The notes beneath the pieces are model-generated. The model was not told where the DNA came from, searched no databases, and saw nothing but the letters and a program-made list of their open reading frames with translations. The position numbers and the translations under genes are program-made. Shown one piece after another: positions 11,202 through 22,237 of a stretch of 64,000 bases of DNA; position 1 is the stretch's first letter, and every line of letters starts with the position of its first letter. Location of the stretch: assembly GCA_947478405.1 (NCBI GenBank), contig CANJVX010000001.1:1-64000 (forward strand). The letters are read 5' to 3'. Source of the stretch: Beijerinckiaceae bacterium (GTDB lineage Bacteria > Pseudomonadota > Alphaproteobacteria > Rhizobiales > Beijerinckiaceae).

Positions 11202-11780
11202 TTATGGCAGCGCGCGTAAAAAACTAATGATCTGACGTCGAGCTTCGTCAAAGCCCCGCGACGTATCGATCACCAAATGTGCGTGCTTGCTTTTCTCTTC
11301 ATCAGGCCATTGTTTTTTTACAATGGCATTGAACCGCTCTTCAGTCATGCCGGGACGAGCCATGACGCGGGCTTTTTGCACTTGAAAAGGAGCGGATGCG
11401 ACTACGACAGCATCCATGTCCTTTTCAAGACCTGTTTCAAACAGGAGTGGAACATCGCATACTGCAATGCGGCCACCGTTAGCCTGCACTCTTGCAAGAA
11501 ATGACTGACGATGGGCGGATACGAGTGGGTGGATTAGCTCTTCCAATTTTTTTAGTTCTGCGGGATGGCCCAAAACAAGATCCCCCAATTTACGGCGATC
11601 TATTCCAGTGGGGCCAACAGCTGTCGGAAAGGCTAAAATGACTGGTGCGGCCTCAGGACCTGCATAAATCTCATGTACAGCACGATCTGAGTCATGAACT
11701 GGCACCCCAAGCGCGCGAAACATTGCAGCACTCGCTGATTTACCTGTGCCGATAGAACCTGTCAGACCAATTATCCGCAC
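11202..11780 (-). CDS. coaE: Dephospho-CoA kinase
   Basis: IIGLTGSIGTGKSASAAMFRALGVPVHDSDRAVHEIY; likely GTG start at 11780. Confidence 0.95.
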   Translation of the reverse strand: MRIIGLTGSIGTGKSASAAMFRALGVPVHDSDRAVHEIYAGPEAAPVILAFPTAVGPTGIDRRKLGDLVLGHPAELKKLEELIHPLVSAHRQSFLARVQANGGRIAVCDVPLLFETGLEKDMDAVVVASAPFQVQKARVMARPGMTEERFNAIVKKQWPDEEKSKHAHLVIDTSRGFDEARRQIISFLRALP

Positions 11781-11784
11781 GCGA

Positions 11785-12411
11785 TCAAGCCTCCACGAGT
11801 CCGGCCTTCCGGAAAAATGCGAGCAGAGGGAGTAAGGGCAGACCGAGAATCGTACTGTGATCCCCTTCAACTTTATCGAACAAATGAACCCCTAGCGTTT
11901 CGATCTGATAGGCACCTACGCTCTGTTTAACGCGATCGCCACTGGCTTGCAGATAGCTTTCAAGAAATGCGTCACCAAAATTCCGCATAGTAAGTTGGGC
12001 CGTCTCAACATGAGCAAATCGCATTTCGCCGCCAAAATAACAAACGACCGCTGAATGCAGCTGATGCGTTTTACCTCTTAGGCATTGTAATTGATCCCGT
12101 GCCTTTTCTATGGTTTCCGGCTTATGAAATTGGTGTTCGATTAGAGCAAGTGTCTGGTCAGCCGCGATAATCCAGCGACCCGGATTTCTTTGTGCAACGT
12201 CCTCACCCTTGGCTTTGGCTAAAGCAACGGCGACCTGGCTTGGGCTGGCGCCCGTTTGCTGTAATTCTGCTTCAATGGCGCGTTCATTGACCGCTGCGCC
12301 TATTGCCTCGACCGGGATGAAAATATCTTGAAGTAATTTCAAGCGCGTTTGGCTCGTTGATGCCAAGATCAGCGGCGCCTCATTGAGCCAAAGATTCTTT
12401 CTCATTCCCAT
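11785..12411 (-). CDS. maf: Maf-like nucleotide pyrophosphatase
   Basis: PLILASTSQTRLKLLQDI; RWIIAADQTLAL. Confidence 0.93.
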   Translation of the reverse strand: MGMRKNLWLNEAPLILASTSQTRLKLLQDIFIPVEAIGAAVNERAIEAELQQTGASPSQVAVALAKAKGEDVAQRNPGRWIIAADQTLALIEHQFHKPETIEKARDQLQCLRGKTHQLHSAVVCYFGGEMRFAHVETAQLTMRNFGDAFLESYLQASGDRVKQSVGAYQIETLGVHLFDKVEGDHSTILGLPLLPLLAFFRKAGLVEA

Positions 12412-13244
12412 CAGCCTTCCGCGATAAACTTAAGGCGATGTTCTTTATAGAGATCAATGATTGCTGCTGCGGTTTCTTCAATAGAGCGACGCGTTACGTC
12501 AATCATTGACCAGCCACGTTCTGCAAAAAGCCTCTTGGAATGGGCTATTTCAGCAGCAACTGCCATGCGGTCGACGTAAGGGCTTTCCTGATCAGCGTTC
12601 AAAGCTAACAATCGATTCTGTCGAATTTGAACAATGCGCTCCGGTGAGGCGATTAAGCCCACGATTAAGGGTCGCTTCAATTTCTCTACAAATTGTGGAA
12701 GCGAAACGCCCGGCACGAGTGGAATATTGGCCGTCTTGATGCCGCGATTAGCGAGATAAATACTCGTCGGCGTTTTTGAAGTGCGGCTTACTCCCAATAA
12801 AAGAACATCAGCCTCTTCAAGGTTCTCAGCCTGTTGTCCATCATCATGCATCATCGTGAAGTTGAGCGCGTCAATGCGACGGAAATATTCTGAGTTCAGC
12901 ATGTGCTGGGCGCCGGGGCGCGATGTCTGAGCGGTACCTAAATAAGACTGGAACATTCCAAAAATTGGCTCAAGAACAGATAAGCAGGGACTGCCATATT
13001 CGCGGCATGCGTTCACCAGTGTTGAAGAAAGTTCCGGGTCCACGAGAGTAAAGAGAACTATGCCCGGTGCGGATTCTATTTCGGCAATCGCCCGATCTAA
13101 TTGGCCTCGTGTCCGAATAAGCGGATAGACATGTTCAATCGATGATACCCCCTGAAACTGAGCGGTAACTGCGCGACTCACAGCAATCAGCGTTTCACCG
13201 GTGGCGTCCGATACGAGGTGAAGATGAAAATAATTGCGACCCAC
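12411..13244 (-). CDS. ppsR: Pyruvate,phosphate dikinase regulatory protein (kinase/pyrophosphorylase, DUF299)
   Basis: FHLHLVSDATGETLIAVSRAV, LLGVSRTSKTPTSIYLANRGIKTANIPLVPG. Confidence 0.95.
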   Translation of the reverse strand: MGRNYFHLHLVSDATGETLIAVSRAVTAQFQGVSSIEHVYPLIRTRGQLDRAIAEIESAPGIVLFTLVDPELSSTLVNACREYGSPCLSVLEPIFGMFQSYLGTAQTSRPGAQHMLNSEYFRRIDALNFTMMHDDGQQAENLEEADVLLLGVSRTSKTPTSIYLANRGIKTANIPLVPGVSLPQFVEKLKRPLIVGLIASPERIVQIRQNRLLALNADQESPYVDRMAVAAEIAHSKRLFAERGWSMIDVTRRSIEETAAAIIDLYKEHRLKFIAEG

Positions 13245-13623
13245 GGATTACCTTCGATTTTTTAGCTGTCCACACATCTATGTATGACTGGGTATGAACG
13301 AAGGGTAGACGTCTATTTTGACCCAGACGCCATAGCAAACCCCGCGCTGTCATGGATATTGTTCAACATTAAAGCGGCAGGGGAGGATATGACCAACCTC
13401 GAAATGAATATTGTGGATGATGGTAAGACTTATATTTCGCGGGCGAATGTATACGCTTAGGACGGTTTGAAATCGTTAATGCTTTGTTATTTAATCCACA
13501 AGTTCAGTCAGGCTTGTTGATTATTGTGGAGAGGTGGACAAGTCACGGTTGGCCTGTGCATTCTAAGGCAGGACGGTTATCCAGGGGGCAATAAGAAGAA
13601 AAAGAAGATCAAAAGATCTTTAA
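13245..13623. other. Candidate chromosomal replication origin (Cori-like, ppsR-hemE intergenic)
   Basis: Non-coding gap between divergent genes next to hemE (the Caulobacter/Rickettsia origin position). One-mismatch DnaA boxes at 13412-13420 (TGTGGATGA, reverse of TCATCCACA) and 13492-13500 (TAATCCACA). CtrA-like TTAA-N7-TTAT at 13476-13490. Two parS sites 4-7 kb away. Confidence 0.6.
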
Positions 13624-14691
13624 GTGATTCTTTTAGGAAAAAGAGAGATCGTGGTGACACCTGCGGAAAATAAGCTTTTTATTCAAGCGTTAGATGGTCG
13701 GACTCATAAAATCCCGCCGCTCTGGATGATGAGGCAGGCTGGCCGTTATTTACCGGAATATCGGGAGATCCGAGCGAGCGTACCGACTTTTTTGGAGTTC
13801 TGTTATTCGCCTAAATTAGCGACTGAGGCAACTTTACAGCCTATCCGGCGCTTTGGGTTTGATGCGGCAATTCTGTTTAGCGATATCTTGGTCGTGCCTG
13901 ACGCCCTTGGGCAAAAAGTGTCGTTTGAACAGGGGGAGGGCCCAAGACTGCCCCCGATTGTTGATGCAGCAGGTTTATTGGCGTTGCGTAGTCGGATTGA
14001 TTTGGAAAAACTTAATCCGGTTTTTGAGACGATTGAATTAATTAAGGCTTCTCTTTCCAAGGAGACTGCGCTGATTGGTTTTTGCGGTGCGCCTTGGACA
14101 GTTGCTAGCTATATGATTGCGGGACGCGGTACCCCGGATCAGAAGCCAGCACGGCTTTTTGCTTATGAGAATCCTGATTTATTTCAAATACTTATAGATT
14201 TATTGGTTGAAGCTTCGATTGATTATCTGGAGCGCCAATTTATTGCCGGTGTTGAGACTGTTCAGATTTTCGACTCTTGGGCAGGCGTGCTTCCTCTTAC
14301 GGAGTTTGAGAGATGGTGTTTGAAACCGATCCTGCGTATCGTGGAGGGCCTTAAGGTTCGTGTCCCACATGCTAGGATCATTGCTTTTCCGAGGGGGGTA
14401 GGAAGCCATCTGGAGGCGTTTGCAGGTCATCCCGGCATCAATGCACTGGGGCTTGATACGTCAGCGGATCCAATTTGGGTTTCTCGGAATATTCAATCGA
14501 GGAAGCCGGTCCAAGGGAATCTTGACCCATTTGCACTGATTGCTGGTGGAAGGGCGCTGGATGAATCTATTGATCGGATCAAACAAGCATTTGCGGGAAA
14601 ACCTTATATATTCAATCTAGGTCATGGTATTTTACCCGAAACCCCGATCGCTCATGTGGAGCAATTGGTTGCTAGGGTGAAGAGCGCCTGA
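13624..14691 (+). CDS. hemE: Uroporphyrinogen decarboxylase
   Basis: PPLWMMRQAGRYLPEYREIRA, GFCGAPWTVASYMIAG, GNLDP; exact start uncertain (GTG 13624 or a downstream GTG). Confidence 0.96.
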   Translation: MILLGKREIVVTPAENKLFIQALDGRTHKIPPLWMMRQAGRYLPEYREIRASVPTFLEFCYSPKLATEATLQPIRRFGFDAAILFSDILVVPDALGQKVSFEQGEGPRLPPIVDAAGLLALRSRIDLEKLNPVFETIELIKASLSKETALIGFCGAPWTVASYMIAGRGTPDQKPARLFAYENPDLFQILIDLLVEASIDYLERQFIAGVETVQIFDSWAGVLPLTEFERWCLKPILRIVEGLKVRVPHARIIAFPRGVGSHLEAFAGHPGINALGLDTSADPIWVSRNIQSRKPVQGNLDPFALIAGGRALDESIDRIKQAFAGKPYIFNLGHGILPETPIAHVEQLVARVKSA

Positions 14692-15119
14692 TGATTTATC
14701 TCTGGGTTAAGTCGCTGCATGTCCTCGCGGTCATTTCATGGATGGCCGGGCTTCTTTATTTACCGCGGCTTTTTGTTTATCACGCGGATGTAAAAGCGGG
14801 TTCGGATACAGCCGGGCTTTTCGAGATTATGGAAATGAGGCTGTACCGATTCATCATGACCCCGGCCATGATCGTGAGCTGGGTTACGGGTCTTTACATA
14901 GCGACAAGCCAAGCCTTTTGGGTAGACGGTTGGTTTCTACTTAAGTTTGGATTGGTGCTGGCAATGTCTGGTGTGCACGGTGTTTTAGGACGCCATCGTC
15001 GCGAGTTCGCTTCTGGGCTTAATTGCAAGACGTCTCGCTACTTTCGCATCATGAATGAAGCACCCACTTTATTGATGATTTTTATCGTTGGTCTTGTCAT
15101 CTTGAAGCCGCTTTTCTGA
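14691..15119 (+). CDS. hemJ: HemJ-type protoporphyrinogen oxidase
   Basis: LWVKSLHVLAVISWMAGLLYLPRLFVYHAD; overlaps the hemE stop. Confidence 0.93.
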   Translation: MIYLWVKSLHVLAVISWMAGLLYLPRLFVYHADVKAGSDTAGLFEIMEMRLYRFIMTPAMIVSWVTGLYIATSQAFWVDGWFLLKFGLVLAMSGVHGVLGRHRREFASGLNCKTSRYFRIMNEAPTLLMIFIVGLVILKPLF

Positions 15120-15310
15120 GGCGGACTGGCTTTCTGTAGCTCCGGTTTTCAGGTGCGCTTGATCCTTTTTGCGATTTAAGCTAGGTGTCTCTTCCCTCCT
15201 TTTGGCGTGGATGTTTCAGGCCCTCGACTTTTTTGGCCCGTCCGTCGCCTCCTCAATGCTCCGGTCTTCGCTCGCTTATTAACCGCGAGCTTTTTGTAAG
15301 GACTATTCCC

Positions 15311-16579
15311 ATGCGGGAAATTAAGCTCCAGGATTTGAAGCGTAAGTCGCCAACTGAATTGCTTGCCTTCGCAGAGGAGCATGAAGTTGAGAATGCGTCG
15401 ATCATGCGCAAGCAGGAATTGATGTTCGCGATCCTGAAGCAGGTGGCCAGCCGTGACATTGAGATTATCGGTGAAGGCGTTGTCGAAGTTCTTCTGGATG
15501 GTTTTGCTTTTTTGCGTTCACCCGACGCAAATTATCTTGCAGGCCCTGATGATATTTATGTCTCCCCTTCACAGATTAGACGCTTTGGTCTGCGAACGGG
15601 TGATACGGTCGAGGGTGTTATCCGCAGCCCAAAGGAAGGAGAGCGGTATTTCGCACTTCTGAAAGTGAACGCGGTTAATTTTGAAGATCCAGAAAATGTT
15701 CGTCACAAAGTTCACTTCGATAATCTAACGCCTTTGTATCCGGATGAGCGGCTGAAGCTTGAGATCGAGGACCCGAGCCGGAAGGATCTGTCCTCTCGGA
15801 TTATCGATATTGTTTCGCCCATCGGTAAGGGTCAGCGCGCATTGATTGTTGCGCCGCCCCGGACCGGCAAAACAGTTCTTTTGCAGAACATCGCGCAGTC
15901 AGTTACAGCCAACCACCCGGAATGTTATTTAATCGTCCTATTGATTGACGAACGGCCGGAAGAAGTGACTGACATGCAGCGTTCTGTCAAAGGCGAAGTT
16001 GTGTCTTCGACGTTTGACGAGCCGGCGGTTCGGCACGTGCAAGTCGCAGAAATGGTGATCGAGAAGGCCAAACGTTTGGTTGAACACGGCCGGGATGTTG
16101 TGATCCTTCTCGATTCGATTACTCGCCTCGGGCGCGCTTATAATACTGTTGTACCATCGTCGGGTAAGGTGCTTACGGGCGGCGTTGATGCGAACGCGCT
16201 CCAGCGTCCAAAGCGTTTTTTTGGCGCCGCGCGTAATATCGAAGAGGGCGGCTCGCTTACTATTATCGCGACCGCGTTGATCGATACTGGTTCGCGCATG
16301 GACGAAGTGATCTTCGAAGAATTTAAGGGTACCGGTAATTCGGAAATCATTCTTGATCGTAAAGTGGCTGACAAGCGCACTTTTCCCGCGCTGGACATCA
16401 CGCGTTCGGGTACCCGCAAAGAAGATCTTTTGGTCCCGGCCGATATTCTCAAGAAGATGTATGTCCTGCGGCGCATTCTCAACCCGATGGGTACAGTCGA
16501 CGCCATCGAGTTCTTATTGGGTAAGTTACGTGAAACGCCGAAGGGTAATGCCAGCTTCTTCGAGTCGATGAATACCTGA
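15311..16579 (+). CDS. rho: Transcription termination factor Rho
   Basis: [53 protein letters not shown]. Confidence 0.97.
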   Translation: MREIKLQDLKRKSPTELLAFAEEHEVENASIMRKQELMFAILKQVASRDIEIIGEGVVEVLLDGFAFLRSPDANYLAGPDDIYVSPSQIRRFGLRTGDTVEGVIRSPKEGERYFALLKVNAVNFEDPENVRHKVHFDNLTPLYPDERLKLEIEDPSRKDLSSRIIDIVSPIGKGQRALIVAPPRTGKTVLLQNIAQSVTANHPECYLIVLLIDERPEEVTDMQRSVKGEVVSSTFDEPAVRHVQVAEMVIEKAKRLVEHGRDVVILLDSITRLGRAYNTVVPSSGKVLTGGVDANALQRPKRFFGAARNIEEGGSLTIIATALIDTGSRMDEVIFEEFKGTGNSEIILDRKVADKRTFPALDITRSGTRKEDLLVPADILKKMYVLRRILNPMGTVDAIEFLLGKLRETPKGNASFFESMNT

Positions 16580-16646
16580 TTTTAAATGGGGATAGCGGGG
16601 ATAAATCTGTTGTCTTTTTTTGGGGCCGCCTTCTGGAGAGTTCGCG

Positions 16647-17954
16647 TTGCGGGACACGATCTTCGCCCTCGCTAGTGGCTCGCTAGGCTGTGGAGTAGCC
16701 GTCGTTCGCGTTTCAGGGCCGCGCGCTAAGGATGTGTGCGTCGATTTTAGCGGGAAGGTTATCCCGGCTGGTTCTGTGGCCTATCGGCCCATTCGCGATC
16801 CGCGTGATGGCGAGTTGATTGACAATGCACTGGTGCTTTTTTTTCAGGCTCCCCGTAGTTTTACTGGCGAGGATTGTTTGGAGTTTCAATTGCATGGTAG
16901 CCGTGCGGTTGTCTCACGGTTGTTTGTAGCGTTAGCCGCGGATAGTGGCTGTCGGCTTGCTGAGCCGGGAGAGTTTATTCGGCGTGCTTTTGAAAATGAT
17001 AAGCTACCTTTGACGTCGGTCGAGGGCATTGCGGACCTTATCGATGCACGAACAGAGGTCCAAAGGCGGCAGGCTCTCTCTCAAGCGGGCGGGCACCTGG
17101 CTGACCAATCAGCTGTTTGGCGTGGCTGCCTTATGGAGGCGCTTTCGCTTTTAGAGGCAGAGATCGATTTCGCTGACGAGGGCGATGCGCCTTCCGGGGT
17201 TATGCCTCAAGTTCTCTTTCTGCTTGGTGGATTACTCGGTCAGCTCGATCTCGCACTTCAGCAATCGTCACGCGGGGAGCGTATTCGCTCGGGGTTTCGT
17301 ATTGTTTTGGCTGGCCACCCGAATGCTGGCAAGTCATCTCTTATGAATGCACTTGTACGCCGGGATGTTGCCATCGTTTCGGAGCATGAGGGGACAACGC
17401 GCGATGTTATAGAGGTGGAATTCGACCTTGGCGGGTTCTCGGTTATCATCGCGGACACAGCCGGGTTGAGAGACGCGCAAGACCCCGTTGAGGCTTTGGG
17501 GGTTGAGAGGAGCCGGCGGGAGATTGAGCGGGCTGATCTCATTCTTTGGCTCGAGGAAGCGGTAAGTGGGGATTGCGTTCCGTCTGCCAAATTCGCGGAT
17601 GTGCTTCTTATAGGGACGAAGATGGACCTCGCTTTTGATAAGCCGATGTGGGCCGACGCTTGCATCTCGGCGAAGACGGGGTTTGGGATTGATGCGCTTT
17701 TTTCTTTGATTGAGGCGCGTGCGCGGCAGAGATTGTCCGGGGAGCCCCCCCTAATCACAAACTTGCGCCAGAAAGCGTGTGTCGAGGGCGCCGCTCGACA
17801 TCTGCGTGACGCCATGGCACATGAGAATGATGCATTGGAGTTGGTGGCTGAGGATCTGCGTTGCGCGTCTGGTCAGCTAGAGTCGCTTATGGGTCGAATT
17901 GAGGTAGAGGATATTCTCGGCTCGATTTTCTCACGGTTTTGCATTGGCAAGTAA
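16647..17954 (+). CDS. mnmE: tRNA-5-carboxymethylaminomethyl-2-thiouridine GTPase
   Basis: [38 protein letters not shown], terminal CIGK; TTG start likely. Confidence 0.96.
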   Translation: MRDTIFALASGSLGCGVAVVRVSGPRAKDVCVDFSGKVIPAGSVAYRPIRDPRDGELIDNALVLFFQAPRSFTGEDCLEFQLHGSRAVVSRLFVALAADSGCRLAEPGEFIRRAFENDKLPLTSVEGIADLIDARTEVQRRQALSQAGGHLADQSAVWRGCLMEALSLLEAEIDFADEGDAPSGVMPQVLFLLGGLLGQLDLALQQSSRGERIRSGFRIVLAGHPNAGKSSLMNALVRRDVAIVSEHEGTTRDVIEVEFDLGGFSVIIADTAGLRDAQDPVEALGVERSRREIERADLILWLEEAVSGDCVPSAKFADVLLIGTKMDLAFDKPMWADACISAKTGFGIDALFSLIEARARQRLSGEPPLITNLRQKACVEGAARHLRDAMAHENDALELVAEDLRCASGQLESLMGRIEVEDILGSIFSRFCIGK

Positions 17955-17963
17955 CCCCACTAT

Positions 17964-17979
17964 TGTTTCACGTGAAACA
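17964..17979. promoter_or_regulatory. parS: parS centromere site 1
   Basis: Perfect 16-bp palindrome TGTTTCACGTGAAACA identical to the canonical parS; between mnmE and mnmG, upstream of parAB. Confidence 0.95.
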
Positions 17980-18016
17980 GCCTCCGATTCAGTGTCGGTT
18001 CGAGATAGAGCGCAGA

Positions 18017-19891
18017 ATGGATCGTTCCTTTGATGTAATTGTGGTCGGCGGTGGGCACGCGGGATGCGAAGCCGCGGCGGCTTCGGCTAGGATGGGCGCG
18101 CGGACAGCTCTTGTTACTCAGAATTTCGAGACGATCGGGGTGATGTCCTGCAACCCCGCTATTGGGGGACTGGGCAAGGGACATCTGGTTCGTGAGATAG
18201 ATGCACTTGATGGTCTCATGGGCCGGATCGCAGATGAGGCAGGGATTCAGTTTCGTATCCTGAACCGATCAAAGGGCGCGGCTGTTCGGGGGCCGCGCGC
18301 CCAGGCTGACCGTAGTCTCTATAGACGGGCCATGCAGGCCGAGCTCAGGGATTATCCTAATCTTACTATTATTGAAGCAGAAGCTTTAGAGGTTCTCTCC
18401 GATCAAGGGGTGATTATCGGCCTGGACACATCAGCAGGTCGATTCGGGTCCGTATCAGTTGTGATCACAACGGGAACCTTCCTCCGAGGCATGATTCACA
18501 TCGGCGAAAAACGGATTCCAGCCGGTCGTATTGGGGATAAGCCGGCCGATCGATTGTCGCATTCATTGCTAAAGCATGGCTTTAAATTGGGTCGTTTGAA
18601 GACCGGAACCCCCGCACGGCTCGATGGACGTACGATCAATTGGTCGGTTCTTGACGAGCAGCAGCCCGATTCGGATCCGGAACCCTTTTCCTATCTTTCG
18701 ACAGGGATCAAACAGCGGCAAGTTTCTTGTTTTATTACTCGGACAACTTCGGTGGGCCACCGGATTATTCAGGATAATTTACATCGCGCCGCGATTCATT
18801 TGGGAGCGATTACCGGTCGCGGTCCTCGCTACTGCCCATCTATTGAAGACAAGATCGCGCGCTTCGCTGACCGGGAAAGCCATCAGGTGTTTCTGGAGCC
18901 TGAAGGTTTAGATGACCCTACTATCTACCCGAACGGCATATCGTCTTCGCTTCCCGCCGAGGTCCAAGAGGCGTTTATCCGCACGATGCCAGGACTCGAA
19001 AATGTACACATTATTCAAACTGGTTATGCGATCGAATATGATTTTTTAGATCCTCGCGGACTGAAGGTTTCGCTTGAGACAAAATTGTTAGCGGGACTTT
19101 TTCTAGCCGGGCAGATTAATGGGAGCACGGGATATGAAGAGGCCGGAGCCCAGGGGTTGGTCGCCGGTCTGAATGCCGCTAGGCGCGCAGGTGGCGAGGC
19201 CCCCTTGAGCCTCGGCCGCGATACATCTTACATAGGCGTTATGATTGATGATCTCGTGACGCGCGGTGTCAGTGAGCCTTATCGGATGTTCACCTCCCGT
19301 GCGGAATACAGGTTGTCTTTACGCGCGGATAATGCGGATCAACGTTTGACCCCTATTGGTGTCAGCGCAGGCTGCGTTAGCTTCATTCGCCAGAGCTTTC
19401 ACGAGCGTAAGATGGATAAGCTGGCAAAGGCCAGGGCGAGTCTATCGGAAATTTTCTTTACGCCTCAAAAGGCGTCGGAAATTGGATTATCCGTCAATAA
19501 GGATGGGGTTCGCCGAAGCGCATTTGATCTTTTGGCCTATCCCAACGCAACGCTTTCGCTCTTAGCTGAGGTCGCCCCTTTGCTGAAAGAGATCGACCGC
19601 AAAACAGCAGAACAGATCGAAATCGAAGCGAAATATGCCGTCTATCTTGATCGGCAGACCGCTGATATAGCCGCGTCTCGCCGCGATGAGGGAATGTTGA
19701 TCCCAGCTGATTTTGATTTTGAATCTATCGAAGGGCTTTCCAACGAAATTAAAATTCGCCTGTCGGCGATTCGCCCAGAAACCTTAGGTCAAGCGTCGCG
19801 CATCGAGGGGGTAACACCTGTGGCCGTCACGCTTTTAGCCGTTGCCCTTCGTCGTCGCCAAAAGGCAAAAAGCAAGGCCGCCCAAGCATGA
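18017..19891 (+). CDS. mnmG: tRNA uridine 5-carboxymethylaminomethyl modification enzyme
   Basis: [45 protein letters not shown]. Confidence 0.97.
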   Translation: MDRSFDVIVVGGGHAGCEAAAASARMGARTALVTQNFETIGVMSCNPAIGGLGKGHLVREIDALDGLMGRIADEAGIQFRILNRSKGAAVRGPRAQADRSLYRRAMQAELRDYPNLTIIEAEALEVLSDQGVIIGLDTSAGRFGSVSVVITTGTFLRGMIHIGEKRIPAGRIGDKPADRLSHSLLKHGFKLGRLKTGTPARLDGRTINWSVLDEQQPDSDPEPFSYLSTGIKQRQVSCFITRTTSVGHRIIQDNLHRAAIHLGAITGRGPRYCPSIEDKIARFADRESHQVFLEPEGLDDPTIYPNGISSSLPAEVQEAFIRTMPGLENVHIIQTGYAIEYDFLDPRGLKVSLETKLLAGLFLAGQINGSTGYEEAGAQGLVAGLNAARRAGGEAPLSLGRDTSYIGVMIDDLVTRGVSEPYRMFTSRAEYRLSLRADNADQRLTPIGVSAGCVSFIRQSFHERKMDKLAKARASLSEIFFTPQKASEIGLSVNKDGVRRSAFDLLAYPNATLSLLAEVAPLLKEIDRKTAEQIEIEAKYAVYLDRQTADIAASRRDEGMLIPADFDFESIEGLSNEIKIRLSAIRPETLGQASRIEGVTPVAVTLLAVALRRRQKAKSKAAQA

Positions 19892-20532
19892 GCTCTGGAG
19901 AGCGCGAACGCTTGATTGTCTCGCTTAAGCTTGAGCCAATTCATCTCGAGCGCATGGCCACTTACGAGGCCCTTGTGAGAAGATGGTCCAACGTGAAAAA
20001 TCTGGTTTCGGCCTCAGCCCTGAAAGAGCTTTGGGTTCGCCATCTCCTAGATTCGGCGCAAGTGCAAAGATCGTCACCATCGGCCAAGATTTGGGCGGAC
20101 CTGGGCTCAGGTGGCGGGTTTCCAGGAATTGTGACAGCCATTCTGCTGGCGGACGATTCCACCGCCCATGTTCATTTAGTGGAATCGGATGGACGTAAAT
20201 CCGCATTCCTCCGGGCTGTTTCACGTGAAACAGGTCTTCGCACCACGGTGCATCACGCCCGTATTGAAGATGTTGCCCGTAACTTAATCGGAGTTGAGGC
20301 GGTGAGCGCCCGCGCCCTTGCAGAAATGGACAAGCTCGTCGAATGGTCATTTCCCCTGTTGGAAAAGGGGGCTCATGGTGTCTTTCCGAAGGGCAAAGGT
20401 TATCGGGAAGAATTGACCAACCTCACAAGGGATAGTAGGTTCATCCTAGATATACGCCCCAGTATTAGTCAGTCTGATGGGGCGATCGTGCTCGTTAAAA
20501 AACGAGAACCTTCGGATGGAGATGTGTCGTGA
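19888..20532 (+). CDS. rsmG: 16S rRNA m7G527 methyltransferase
   Basis: [18 protein letters not shown]; 4-nt overlaps with mnmG and parA. Confidence 0.95.
   Translation: MSSGERERLIVSLKLEPIHLERMATYEALVRRWSNVKNLVSASALKELWVRHLLDSAQVQRSSPSAKIWADLGSGGGFPGIVTAILLADDSTAHVHLVESDGRKSAFLRAVSRETGLRTTVHHARIEDVARNLIGVEAVSARALAEMDKLVEWSFPLLEKGAHGVFPKGKGYREELTNLTRDSRFILDIRPSISQSDGAIVLVKKREPSDGDVS
20217..20232. promoter_or_regulatory. parS: parS centromere site 2 (inside rsmG)
   Basis: Perfect TGTTTCACGTGAAACA, extended to an 18-bp palindrome cTGTTTCACGTGAAACAg. Confidence 0.95.
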
Positions 20533-21338
20533 GTGCTCCGGAAATGCGGGTTTTGGTTCTCGCCAATCAAAAGGGTGGAGTTGGCAAAACCACCACGACG
20601 ATCAATCTAGGCACGGCTTTGGCTGCTATCGGTGAGAAGGTCCTGATTGTAGATCTTGATCCCCAAGGCAACGCTTCCACTGGTCTGGGCATTGATAGAA
20701 AGAGCCGCAATCATTCCACCTATGATGTGATGACTGGCGAATGTCGTTTCGCCGAAGTTATCCAGGCGACCGCGGTACCGCGTCTTTGGGTGGCGCCTTC
20801 TACCCTCGACCTTTTGGGCGTGGAGCTCGAAATAGCGGGAGATAAGGACCGCGCCTTCAAGATGCGCGCTGCAATCCGTGAGCTTGCCGAGACGATTAGT
20901 GGCGAAGATCGCTTTACCTACGTTTTGCTTGATTGCCCGCCATCTCTAAATCTCCTGACCATCAATGCCTTAGCGGCAGCTGACGCGGTTCTTGTTCCGC
21001 TCCAGTGTGAGTTTTTCGCGCTTGAGGGACTTTCGCAGCTTCTCTCCACAGTGGATCAGGTCCGGAAGACCTTGAACCCTAAGCTTAGCATTCACGGCGT
21101 GGTACTGACTATGTTCGATCCGCGCAATAATCTCGCGATGCAGGTGGTCCAGGACGTTCGCCAATTTATGGGCGAAAAAGTTTATGAGACAATTATACCC
21201 CGCAACGTTCGCGTGTCGGAGGCGCCGTCTCATGGCAAACCCGTATTGCTTTACGATTTGAAATGCACCGGCAGCCAGGCCTATCTCAAGCTGGCATCCG
21301 AAGTGATCCAGCGCGAACGTCGCTTGCGCGCCGCCTGA
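20529..21338 (+). CDS. parA: Chromosome partitioning ATPase ParA
   Basis: LANQKGGVGKTTTTINLGTALA, DLDPQGNASTGLGI. Confidence 0.98.
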   Translation: MSAPEMRVLVLANQKGGVGKTTTTINLGTALAAIGEKVLIVDLDPQGNASTGLGIDRKSRNHSTYDVMTGECRFAEVIQATAVPRLWVAPSTLDLLGVELEIAGDKDRAFKMRAAIRELAETISGEDRFTYVLLDCPPSLNLLTINALAAADAVLVPLQCEFFALEGLSQLLSTVDQVRKTLNPKLSIHGVVLTMFDPRNNLAMQVVQDVRQFMGEKVYETIIPRNVRVSEAPSHGKPVLLYDLKCTGSQAYLKLASEVIQRERRLRAA

Positions 21339-21355
21339 CCTAGAAAGGGCCTGAA

Positions 21356-22237
21356 ATGGCAGAGGAATCTCGTCCGCGTCTTGGCCGCGGTTTAGCGGCG
21401 CTCATCGGAGATTCGGCTCCGGAACCATCCGTTCGCGCGCCGACGACCGGGCAAAAACGTATCCCGGTCGAATTCATTCGCCCAAGCCCGCGCAATCCGC
21501 GCAGTAATTTTGACGACGAAAACCTGTCAGAACTTGCTGATTCAATAAGAGAAAAGGGGGTTATCCAACCCCTCGTTGTACGCGCCAACCCCCGCTTGCC
21601 TGACACTTACGAGATCATCGCTGGCGAGCGCCGCTGGCGAGCCGCTCAAAAGGCGGGGATCCACGAAGTCCCGGTGGTGATCATTGAGGCCGACGACAAG
21701 CAGGCACTCGAGATTGCGATTATAGAAAACGTTCAGCGCAGCGACCTCAACGCAATCGAAGAAGCTTTGGGCTACGAACAGCTCGCGAATGAATACACAT
21801 ATTCGCAGTCGGATCTCGCCAAGATCATCGGGAAGAGCCGTAGCCATATTGCAAATACGCTGCGCCTTTTGAAGCTGCCGGAAACCGTCCGCCAAATGCT
21901 GAGAGACGGAGTTCTTTCGGCCGGGCACGCTCGCGCACTTCTTGGCATTGATAATCCCGAATCGGTCGCGAAACGAATTGTGTCTGAGAGCCTGACAGTC
22001 CGCGACGTCGAAAAATTAGCGGCGGAAACCGGGAAAATAATTTCAACAGTCAAAAAGATTGCAGGGGCACAGCCTAAGCCGACAAAAGATGCTGATACCC
22101 GCGCGTTAGAGAAAGCGCTTAATGATGTACTCGGCATGAATGTCGAAATTACTCATCAGGGCGAATCAGGCTCTTTGACGATTCATTATGCATCGCTTGA
22201 ACAGCTTGACGCGCTCTGCCAGCGCTTAAAAACTTAA
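21356..22237 (+). CDS. parB: Chromosome partitioning protein ParB
   Basis: LGRGLAALIGD, YEIIAGERRWRAAQKAG, ENVQRSDLNAIEEA. Confidence 0.98.
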   Translation: MAEESRPRLGRGLAALIGDSAPEPSVRAPTTGQKRIPVEFIRPSPRNPRSNFDDENLSELADSIREKGVIQPLVVRANPRLPDTYEIIAGERRWRAAQKAGIHEVPVVIIEADDKQALEIAIIENVQRSDLNAIEEALGYEQLANEYTYSQSDLAKIIGKSRSHIANTLRLLKLPETVRQMLRDGVLSAGHARALLGIDNPESVAKRIVSESLTVRDVEKLAAETGKIISTVKKIAGAQPKPTKDADTRALEKALNDVLGMNVEITHQGESGSLTIHYASLEQLDALCQRLKT

